This document shows, in pieces, positions 55,422 to 64,000 of a stretch of DNA of 64,000 nt (positions are counted from its first letter, which is position 1; the number at the start of each line of letters is the position of its first letter). A program made the translations under genes and the position numbers. The notes under the pieces were generated by a model, which was not told the origin of the DNA, ran no database searches, and saw only the letters and a program-made list of their open reading frames with translations. Source of the stretch: Stropharia rugosoannulata (taxonomy: Eukaryota; Basidiomycota; Agaricomycetes; Agaricales; Strophariaceae); contig JANCIK010000008.1 of NCBI GenBank assembly GCA_028532985.1, positions 310,001-374,000 of the forward strand, written 5' to 3'.

Positions 55422-57095
55422 CTAAACGTCCCTCCCATCACTACCCCACCCCAACATCCTGTAGAAATCAGCAACGAGGTACAGGCTCCCCGCAATGACC
55501 AAGAGTCCCGGCACCTGTGTGCCCGATTCCTGCTCGCCCACACACGCGATATGCCTCCTGGCAGCCCACCCTAGTGCATCCTCCAGTGCTTTATTCCTTT
55601 TCCTATTCTGGATCTCCCCTCGTTCCCCTTCGCTGTCTTCCGTAAGTCCACCCACAGGGTCCGAAGTCACCCAAATGCAGTCCGCTCCCAGACCCGGAGC
55701 GAGGTTCACTGCAGCCTCGCGGATCAAATCCGGGTGCACAGGACGCACCCATGGCATGCCTGCAGGAGGGGTGAACGGAAGGAGGGCAACGCCGAGCGAA
55801 ATCTTTATGGTCGGGAACTTAAGGGCGGCGTCTCTGAGAAGCGCGGTAAATAGGGGAGCTATGGTGTCGTCGGGTGTCTTCGGCGGGGAGTGAGACAGAC
55901 CAAGGACAAGGGTAAGTGGGAGGACGGGAGGGTTGGTGGGAACTAAGGATGACGGCACGGCACCACCAGCAGAGCGCGCGGTGGATTCGACGAGCGAGGA
56001 TAGGTACGAGGCAAGTGTCTCTGCCGATGCTTTGTTATGGGCACCATCCGCTAAAACGCGTACTTGAAGAGGAAGGGCCAGGTCACCGGGCCCGCTCTCA
56101 CCTTCAGGCCTCACGGGGAGCGCGATTGTATGAAACGACAGCCTCCCAGGCCACACGACGCTCCGTATCCCGCGCTCGATCGCCTCCTTCGTCAGGTGCT
56201 TGCAAAGATCAGGTCCCTTGGGGGATGCCTGGTCTTGAGCGAGAAGCGTATCAATCACTGCCAGAGCTGTGCCGAGGTTGTCAAGCTGGTGGGCACCGTG
56301 CAAGGGAAATTCGGTGCTTATCAGGGTGGAAGGTATGAGGTGGGGGAGAACTGCGCGTATGCGTTGAGCCGGAGGGCCGAAAACCTCGTTATCCTTTCCT
56401 GGGATTGCATCCAGTAGCGAATACGGTGCCTCAAGGGGAACGTCTGTGTCTATCTCGACGCTGATTGCGGGGACAACCCACCCGCCCACCTGGTTAACGA
56501 CCTGCCCCACCACACCTACCACTTCATCGTGCATCTGGTAAGCCAGGACGAAAGGCTTCCCGCGTCTGGCAATGCTCGCCTTCTCCTTTGCGATCTTGCC
56601 CACCGTGTCCCCGAGAAATCCGACATGGTCGAGTCCGACGCTTGTGAGTGCGGAAACCAGTACCACGTCGTCGTTTATCATGTTCGTCGCGTCCAGGCGC
56701 CCGCCCATGCCTACCTCCAAGACGACCATATCGACCTTTTTCTGCTCGAAGATAAGCAGCGCAGTGAGCGTAAGCAGCTCGAATGGTGTGCAGCGCATGT
56801 TATGTGAGGTGTCTGCAGAGGCAACAATTTGATATGCAGCATTGAAGGCATCGATGGGGACGGGAGACCCAGAAAGGGAGATGCAGTCGTGTCGAGCTAC
56901 GAGATGCGGGGAGTTGTATCGTCCTACGAGGAGCGACCCTGATGAGGGGACAGAAGGGGAAGAGAGAATGGAGGATAGGATCGCGGAGACGCTGCCTTTG
57001 CCGTTTGTCCCCGCAACATGGATTGTGGGGCGGGTGTATGGTGGGAGATGGGCAGAGAGGGCACGCACACGATCGAGGCCGAGATCAATAGACAT
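55422..57095 (-). CDS. Dihydrofolate synthetase / folylpolyglutamate synthase family, 557 aa
   Basis: A single-exon frame starts MSIDLGLDRVRALSAHLPPY. The Mur-ligase ATP-binding loop is G-T-N-G-K-G-S at residues 29-35, followed by the substrate region LVGRYNSPHLVARHDCISL (serine-proline-histidine), TPFELLTLTALLIF, VVLEVGMGGRLDATN, TSVGLDHVGFLGDTVGKIA and AHQLDNLGTALAVID. The C-terminal ligase part has VWPGRLSF, VLADGAHNKASAETLASYL and LLVIAGSLYLVADFYR. The H-D-G-A-H-N equivalent here is A-D-G-A-H-N. This order and the length fit the yeast FOL3 type, which joins dihydropteroate to glutamate in folate synthesis; a polyglutamylase (MET7 type) is less likely but not excluded. It is unusual in this window for having no intron. 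Confidence 0.9.
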   Translation of the reverse strand: MSIDLGLDRVRALSAHLPPYTRPTIHVAGTNGKGSVSAILSSILSSPSVPSSGSLLVGRYNSPHLVARHDCISLSGSPVPIDAFNAAYQIVASADTSHNMRCTPFELLTLTALLIFEQKKVDMVVLEVGMGGRLDATNMINDDVVLVSALTSVGLDHVGFLGDTVGKIAKEKASIARRGKPFVLAYQMHDEVVGVVGQVVNQVGGWVVPAISVEIDTDVPLEAPYSLLDAIPGKDNEVFGPPAQRIRAVLPHLIPSTLISTEFPLHGAHQLDNLGTALAVIDTLLAQDQASPKGPDLCKHLTKEAIERGIRSVVWPGRLSFHTIALPVRPEGESGPGDLALPLQVRVLADGAHNKASAETLASYLSSLVESTARSAGGAVPSSLVPTNPPVLPLTLVLGLSHSPPKTPDDTIAPLFTALLRDAALKFPTIKISLGVALLPFTPPAGMPWVRPVHPDLIREAAVNLAPGLGADCIWVTSDPVGGLTEDSEGERGEIQNRKRNKALEDALGWAARRHIACVGEQESGTQVPGLLVIAGSLYLVADFYRMLGWGSDGRDV

Positions 57096-57832
57096 TCTTT
57101 AATGGCTTCAAAGAAGATATGCTATCCGTCTATGTTTCTTCTGAGTACGTTTCAAGCTGCGCTTTTGTGTCCCGCTTGAGGCTGGGCAATATCCTCGGTG
57201 AAAACAATGACTTGTAACCAGATGGATGCCGATAGGAGATACCAGGGACACCAAATTATGACCCGTCCGTCGATGAGACACCACTGTTAGAGATAATTGC
57301 AACACATATCAAGTCGAATATCTTACCAATTTTTCTACAGGGTGATGAAAATTAGGAGGAAACACCTCCAGTACTTAGTTCTCCCAGTGGGTCGTCCGAT
57401 GTTGACAAATAGTCCCGTCGGAGGCCGAAATAAAACAGCGCCAGCGGCACTGAGTTTGAAACTCAAAGGCCAATTTACCATATATGTAGTAGATTGGCTA
57501 ATCCGAGTCTTGCCCGCGCTCGGCAAGGCTCGGTCCGCCCAATGCCTACTGCTAATATTGTCCCCGACTGCTGGATCAACAAGAAACCCAAGAGCTCATC
57601 CATCAACTAGAGTCGCTGTTCTCGATGTATACATTTACAAATAGAAGACGAGGGACCTACTTAATAACAACGCACCAACTACCGTTCAGGAAGCTTCAAC
57701 ACCAAGCTGCATTCCATGAATTTCCAGATCCCGTATAGGTCGTAGTAACAAGTAAGCAAAAGAAAGAACCAAATAAGTAAAATCTGTTGAGTTGAAGTCA
57801 AGATATCAACCAGTCTGGTGCGGTATATGATT
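57096..57832. other. Intergenic, nothing supported
   Basis: Only short frames. Contains the promoter of the synthetase gene and the 3' flank of the HET gene. Confidence 0.4.
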
Positions 57833-60218
57833 TTATAAATAAAGTGTAACAAGCTGCATTCCATGAAGTTCTAGATCTTTTATAGGTATTCCGACCCTTG
57901 AACTACCGGTAGAAGCTTTCAATGTAATTCCGCACGGCCGGGTTTGCGGCATAATATATATCTTGCTCCCACTATGAACCTTTCCAGGTTTATCGGGTAT
58001 ATCAGCAAGCATCGCCAATACGCAGTCGGGGAGTGACAAGACGTCTTCTTTTAGATTGAACATTGGCACCAAAAATGTTGGCCGTGGAACGGAAAGATTT
58101 GAAATACAACTGGAGGGAGGTATTGTGTAATCGCTCTTGTGGTCGTATAATCTTGTGTCAAGCAAATTGTAGATTAGCTTGCATTCTCCATCCCGACCAA
58201 ATGTGACAGTTGCTGAAAACTGACAAGAGTACTTTCCTTTTGGAACATATATCTCATCTGAGGAGCCCCGCTCAACAGCAAGCGACGGAAGGAAAAGCCA
58301 TTGACATCGTACACCCAGATGGGTGAGAACAATTGGCTCAGGAGGCTGATAGGCTTGCAAGTATTTGTCAAAGATGCGTGAGCTGTAAGAGTACATTTTC
58401 AAAGATGAGGGAATAAGACTGTCGTGCCTAAAATATTGGCGATTGAATAGGTCAATTACATGCTTCCTGGTGACCAGCAACTCTTGGAATAACCGGCGAA
58501 ATGCTGATTTTGCTCCTTCTCCGTATGCGACCGATATATTGATATCCAAGAGCCCAAGTAACGAGTACGATGAGTCCTCCTCTCTGGTGACTTGACGTTG
58601 AGAAGCCATTTGTAAAATCCGACTAATGGGTATGTCCTTTATATCTCCAGAACGACCAATGAGCATCTCCTCTGCGGTAATAGAAGTCTCAGCAGTAACC
58701 AAAGATATAATGGCGCTGTCGTTATGTGATCCAAGCATTTTCCAGTGATGATTGTAAAAGGCCATGTTTTTTGGAGCAAGTAATTCCTGCAAGGTCCATC
58801 CACGCGTAAACCAGGAGTCGTGTGCACCGTCCCCAAGAGATTCCGTCTCAGATAGGTATGTGATGCACACATGAGAGCCTCTATACCATTTGTACATTGA
58901 ACGAATGGATTCGTCTAGCTCTGAGCTGCTATCTTTGTTAATGCAGATGGAATCAACCCAGCCAAGGGTCATTCTGTGGTTGCGGGCGGCTATGCGACAG
59001 AAGCTTTCAACTTTTCTCCATCCGCGATCATTTGATAAGCGGCGTTCCCAAGTGCTATAAACGACGTCTCCAGGAGATTCCCGGATCCATGTATGAGACA
59101 AGATAGCGAATGAAGACGATTCGGATACCACTGCTTCCACCAATTTACGCATTCTGTTGGATCTATGCGTATACCATATGTCATCCAGGTCCTGTAAGCC
59201 AAGAGCTTCGTTCCAGTCCTGCTGGAAGCTAAGGACAGTGATTTTCTTTTGCACGCGCAAGATTAGGATGCGGAATATGTCATCGCGCCCAATGAGCTTG
59301 ATATTGGAGCCTTCCGCATCAAACTCCAGCATCCGGATTGGCATAATATTGAAAACATGTGCACGGGTTTGTCGTTGAATCATCGATTGAAGCTCAGTAG
59401 GCCGAACTTCCATGGGAATGGGAACATGCGGTTGAATCCCATTTATAAGCTTCTTATATGTCTCCTTTGGTGCTGTATTATATAGAAGATCAGTTTTGCT
59501 CTCAGATGATAAGCCTAAGTAACACACGCTGTTCCAGACAGGCTGTAGCGTCAGAAATAGGCCTCGTGTTCTTAGTCTTGCTATCTAAATCCAAGCAAAT
59601 CAGATCAGACACTGTCATATCAATTGAGTGGGTCAACCTTACCCAAATACGACATTGCAGATGACTTTTCTGTCTCCTGTAATGCGGCTCGTACGCCCAC
59701 CTTGATGAAATTGTTTAATGCGTAGATGAGTGTGTCCCCTTCATCACTCGCGGCAACTAATTTGCGTCATAATTCTGTTAGATCAAGAGAACTTATAGAG
59801 TATGTTTGTACAGCCCGACCTTTCTGTAAGTGCGCTTCTATGTGCTCTATGTACACCACCAGTTTAAAAGATTGAAACACAGCTTGTGCGCAGTACGACA
59901 TATCACACTTACCATCTGCCGTACCTATGTATGCTGAAATCATGGGCTGCATGAGACTAAGTATACAGGTCAATAGTCTTCCTTCCAGTGACAATGTAGA
60001 GCGCTTGTGGGTATTTCCTAGATCGGCTCAGTCAGACGATACAACCACTTGCAATGTATGCCAAAAGATAAGAGTAGCATACCGGTACCTGGACCATGGG
60101 ATTGCTGGTGATCGGGTAACGGTGTATCCACTTTGTGGCCCACTGACGAGCCAGTATCATGAGCTGTACGCTTGGCTCTAGGTTTTGAGTCTGCGGTACT
60201 ATGAACTTTGGTAAACAT
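57833..60218 (-). CDS. HET-domain (heterokaryon incompatibility-like) protein 1, 709 aa
   Basis: Five exons close in phase: 60218-60083, 60017-59913, 59846-59820, 59756-59643, 59580-57833. The HET domain spans about residues 285-430: SFAILSHTWIRESPGDVVYS, RMTLGWVDSICINKDSSSEL, ESIRSMYKWYRGSHVCITYL, WFTRGWTLQELLAP. The conserved W-x-D-x-x-C-I-N and G-W-T-L-Q-E-L-L-A-P motifs are intact. After it comes ILQMASQRQVTREEDSSYSL and LLGLLDINISVAYGEG, the usual end of this module, then a beta-rich C-terminal part. The N-terminal exons encode LEGRLLTCILSLMQP and AASDEGDTLIYALNNF. It is a close paralogue of the gene at 61358. HET proteins trigger cell death upon non-self recognition in filamentous fungi; here that role is inferred. 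Confidence 0.88.
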
Positions 60219-61357
60219 CTTGTGGAATGGAATGTCGCGTGTAGTAGGAGAACAAAGTTGGAACCAAGAGATAGGATGAGTCGAGCCTTGCAGCCATGGT
60301 GACGCCGCAAGGAATATGTAAATGCCACAGACACGTGCCGTACTCTGTTGCTGTTCTGGGAATTTCGATTTGCTTAGGTCGACTCGAGACCGGCCTTTCT
60401 ATGAGGAATATGTCCAGACTTGAGATAAGTAGGCTCACTACGGGCAACAACCCATTTTTGGTCCCCAAAAACAGATTGCCATATATGACATGTGTACTTG
60501 AACACAGTTTGGCAGAGATAAATGCTAGACCGGTGCAAGTAGCCCGGAGGGCCCTCGGTAATGCATGATGACCGATGCTTACGTTTTGACACATTGTACA
60601 TCCCTGCGAACTTTTTGACCAAATGTACCGGTCCCTCTACGAGGGCCCTCCGCGCTACTTGCCTCTAGAAGGAACGGTCTAGCCATGATGCATGAATGAC
60701 GAATCAAATACATGACGTATATGGCTACACCTTTTTTGGTCGCCATAAACAGGTGGGCGCCAGTTGGGCGCCAGCAGTCGCTGCACTTCCCATCGGCCCT
60801 GTCCTCCAGAAACAGGGCAGAGAGGGGCCAGGTGATTCTGCCGCGCCTGCTGTGCGCTGCGTGGACATCTGCATCAGATCTATCATCTAGAGGCATGAAG
60901 CACGCATACACGCAGCCTGTCGTTGGATGCTTAGTGTGGGGATGGTTCGGTGCGGGTGGAGTGGATGGGGATTATGCTGGTGAGGAAAGGGGAAGGAGGG
61001 TGGCTCAGGCGCTAGTTTTTGCAAACTCACGGGCCGCAGGTCCTGAGTCTTGGTCCCTCTCAGTCTGCCTGCGCAATCTGTGGACGCGTACAATTGGCGC
61101 ACGTACAATCATAAAGATTAACATTGTAATGTTATTTTTAGTTTTTCACTCAAACGTTGCTACATGAGGGAGACAGGAGCTAGCATTTATGTAAGTTTAT
61201 GTTCCTGCCTGCTTGATCAATAACTTGAAAGAAGGACAAGAAATTATCCGAGTTGTACAACCCGGGTTGTGATTCTTGTATACAAACCACAGACGGACTC
61301 GAGAATCCGTTCAATTACAACACTTATCCAAGACGCATTTAAAAAGGAGGAATATGA
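60219..61357. other. Spacer between the HET genes, with an inverted duplication
   Basis: Holds the promoter of HET 1, the 3' flank of HET 2 and an imperfect inverted duplication (listed separately). Frames between 60700 and 61170 have no domain. Confidence 0.35.
60450..60770. repeat. Imperfect inverted duplication, arms of about 125 bp
   Basis: The left arm ends CAAGTAGCCCGGAGGGCCCT(CG) at about 60537-60560; the right arm begins (CG)AGGGCCCTCCGCGCTACTTG at about 60641-60664. Outward of these, GCTAGACCG, CCATATA and TTTTTGGTC also match in inverse order, so the pairing extends to about 60450 and 60770 with substitutions and indels. The loop is about 80 bases. Confidence 0.6.
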
Positions 61358-63640
61358 TTATAGATAAAGAGTAACAAGCTGCATTCCATGAAGTCCTAGA
61401 TCTGCTATAGGTATTTCCAGAGAACTACCAGCAGAATTTATAAGGTGGACCTGATCCGGCTGCTGTGTCGACATTATAGATATCACGCTGCCGGCGTGAA
61501 CTGTCCCAGGCCTATCCGGTGTATAAGCCATAATTCCCATTGAACATTCAGGTAGTACCAAGACGTCTCCCTTAATATTGAAAGTTGGTACTGCGATGGT
61601 TGGTTGTCGACTATAAATGGATAAAACGTCAGTGAGGGGATGAACGTAGTCGCTCTGGTTGTCGTATAGTCTGCTGTCAAGCAGATTATGGAAGATTTCA
61701 AGCTCGTCCCCGTTTGTCAATAGCATGGTCGATGAAACTTGTGCAGAGTAGTGACCTTTTGAAACGTATAGGGCATCTGAAGTTCCCGCGGCAACGGTAA
61801 ATGATGGGAGAAGAAGCCATTGACACCGTACACCAAGATGTGTCAGAGTGATGGGTTCAGGAGGCTGATAATTGTCCAGGTTCCGGCCATAATCCCCGTC
61901 AAAGCTTCGTGATCTAGTAGAATATTTCTTCAACGATGACGGGATAAGGCTGTCGTCCCAGGTATATTGTCGATTAAATAGGTCGATTACATGCTTCCTA
62001 GTGACCAACAACTCCTGGAATAACCGGCGAAATGCTGATTTTTCTCCTTCTCCATATGCGACTGATATCTTGACATCCAAAAGTCCAAGTAGCGAGTACG
62101 ATGAGTCCTCCTCTCTGGTGACTTGACGTTGAGATGCCATTTGTAAAATTCGACTAACGGATATGTAATCCATCTGTCCAGAGCGACATTTCCCCAGCTC
62201 CTCTGCGGTAATACTGGTCTCAGCGGTGACCAGAGATATAATGGCGCTGTCGCTATCTGTTCCAAGCACTTGCCACTGTCGATTGTAAAAGGATACGTTG
62301 TGTGGCGCAAGTAGTTCCTGCAACGTCCATCCACGAGTAAACCAGGAGTCATGTATACCATCCCCAAGAGCTTCTGTCTCAGATAGATAGGTGATGCATA
62401 TGCGAGAGCCTCGATACCATTTGTACATTGAGCGTATTGATTCGTCAAGCTCGGAACTGCTCTCCTTGTTAATGCAGACGGAATCAACCCAGCCAAGGGT
62501 CATTTTGTATTCATCGGCGGCTACGCGGCAGAAGTTTGTGACTTTCTTCCACCCACGCTCATTCTGAAAGCGGCCGTTCCAGGTGTTAAAGACGACCTCT
62601 CCAGGAGACTCGCGGATCCACGTATGAGATAAGATGGCGTAAGATGCGACTTCAGATATTGCTTCCGCTACCAGGTTATTTAATTTGTCGCTCCGATCCA
62701 AGTAAGTGAAGCCAATATCGCGTAAGCCAAGGGCTTTGTTCCACTCCTGTTGAAACCCTGGGGAAGTAACATTCTTCTGTACGCGTGGGATCAGGATGCG
62801 AAATATATCGTCGCGCCCAATTAACTTGATATTGGATCCGTCCGCATCGAATTCCAGCATCCGGATTGGCATATTATTGTTCACATGTGCGCGAGTGCGA
62901 TGCTGGATCATCGATGCCAGCTCAATATCCATAACTGGCAATGGGTTGTGTATTAGTTGAAGCGCGCTTGGAGACCTCTCAGGCTTCTGGCTCAGCGCTA
63001 CAGTATACAGGACATTAGTTTGGTCCCCAGAAGTCCATTCGAAGTGTAACATACATTCTCCAGAACGATCCGTGTCGTCCAAACTGGGTCCACTATTGTT
63101 AGATTTGTTTTCTAAAACTGAACCAGTCAGAATCCCCCGTAACAATCGAGGGCGACTCCTTTACCTAAGGGCGTCTTTGATGCGTTGTCTGCCTGCTGTA
63201 TTGCGGCAAGTACACCTACTCTAACGAAATTGTTTAACGCCGAGATGAGTTTGTTCCCTTCATCACTCGCAGCGGCTATTTTATACCGTAGTCCCGTCAG
63301 AGTCAGAGAATCTTTATGGAAAGTTTACACAATCCCACCTTTTCTTAGCTGGGTCTCTAGGTGGTCTATGGATGATATCAGTCAAATAGCACAAAAAGCA
63401 ATTTTTACGTAGCATTGCGTACCATCAGGGATATGTAGATGTGCTGAGAGAGTAGGCTGCATGAGTTTAAGAATGCAGGACAATATCTGTCCTTCCATTG
63501 GGGCTGTAGAGCCTGTGCTACGATATCCTGGAGTTACTCAGTCAGGAAAATGAACGATTAGTGCCTGATAGAGATAAGGCTAGCGCACCGTCGTCGCCTG
63601 GATTATGGGAGTGTGGATCTCGAGGCAATGGCGTATCCAT
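61358..63640 (-). CDS. HET-domain protein 2, 684 aa (tandem paralogue)
   Basis: Five exons close in phase: 63640-63589, 63527-63423, 63365-63339, 63275-63165, 63117-61358. Intron positions and phases equal those of HET 1. The HET domain starts near residue 257 (YAILSHTWIRESPGEVVFN) and contains MTLGWVDSVCINKESSSEL, SIRSMYKWYRGSRICITYL and GWTLQELLAPHNVSFYN. The post-HET block MASQRQVTREEDSSYSLLGL is identical in both proteins, while the stretch just before the HET part and the C terminus differ more. The ATG at 63640 is the first in frame; HET 1 has about 28 more residues at this end, so an upstream exon or an alternative start is possible. Confidence 0.85.
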
Positions 63641-64000
63641 TTCGTGGCACTTGTTTGGAAAGGTATCTGAAATAACGTGGGCTGGTCTGTAGCTTGTATG
63701 AGAGCGAGATGGTTGTGAATTAGGCCTTGACTCGGCTCCAGAGGAAGCTATATACGGGACCGACACGTGTTTCAATCACTCTGTTCCTATTCCCGCGAGT
63801 GACACTGCTGACAGCCATGCATTTTATAACGGTATAACATGACAAGTGGTATGATATGTGGTATGATATGTGGTTAAATATATCTATCTTAATCAGATAA
63901 AGGTGGGATAAAGATAAGAAATAGCCCTGGGGTTTAAGGAAAACATAGTGCCACTTTAATATGGCTTATATATAGACAATACGAGGCCGTAATCTCAAAG
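63641..64000. other. Upstream region of HET 2
   Basis: A frame without ATG continues upstream of 63640 to about 63775 and resembles the longer N terminus of HET 1. Two short direct repeats, GGTATGATATGTGGTATGAT, lie near 63848-63870. Confidence 0.35.

Noticed and set aside
59756..63339. Stop codons in the N-terminal parts of both HET genes (TGA in one, TAA in the other)
   Set aside because: Both lie inside an intron of about 63 nt at the same position in the two genes; splicing gives K-(V/A)-A-A-S-D-E-G in phase.
1..64000. CRISPR arrays, operons and other prokaryotic features
   Set aside because: The sequence is eukaryotic nuclear DNA with spliced genes; no regularly spaced direct repeats of CRISPR type were seen.

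Overview
The window is nuclear DNA of a filamentous basidiomycete. Genes are cut by many short introns (about 48-65 nt) and include a class I hydrophobin, a laccase, HET-domain proteins, a caspase-fold protease, NACHT-like fragments and an integrase-core transposon of a type I know from Agaricomycetes. The mix recalls Rhizoctonia/Cantharellales, but that is from memory and not proven here. Gene models below were spliced by hand; where exon lengths are given, the phases close exactly.

Layout. 1-13 kb is gene-poor, with a partial F-box-type gene at the left edge, tRNA-Phe, tRNA-Tyr, tandem repeats, and a set of tiny plus-strand genes of two families. Family A has 50-62 aa, a Ser/Thr-rich N terminus and a C-terminal C-x2-C-x5-H-x3-C knuckle (3996, 5523 frameshifted, 10752, 27162). 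Family B carries a P-V-x-G-(F/Y)-Y-V-M-S motif (8.4 kb and 12632). 14-16 kb holds an unknown two-exon gene and an NLR N-terminal fragment. 16293-24886 is a complete DNA transposon with 1825-bp terminal inverted repeats that look identical; it carries a DDE integrase-core transposase, an unknown 420-aa protein and a BTB/POZ protein. 25-27 kb has a 752-bp MITE with a clear 6-bp target duplication. 28-39 kb is a normal gene region: hydrophobin, NCS1 permease and a divergent 2OG-Fe(II) dioxygenase, tRNA-Trp, caspase-like protease. 40-46 kb has a mariner relic, a truncated NACHT-like protein without a P-loop, an ACCCATA repeat field and two unknown proteins. 46.8-57 kb has cytosolic arginyl-tRNA synthetase, two small inverted-repeat elements, a 14-exon laccase and dihydrofolate synthetase. 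57.8-63.7 kb is a tandem pair of HET-domain genes with the same five-exon structure.

Functional links. The permease and the dioxygenase share one upstream region and may form a nucleobase uptake and oxidation pair. The HET pair, caspase-like protease and NACHT-like fragments fit the self/non-self recognition and cell-death repertoire of mushrooms. The most unusual contents are the two tiny-protein families and the transposon that carries a BTB gene.
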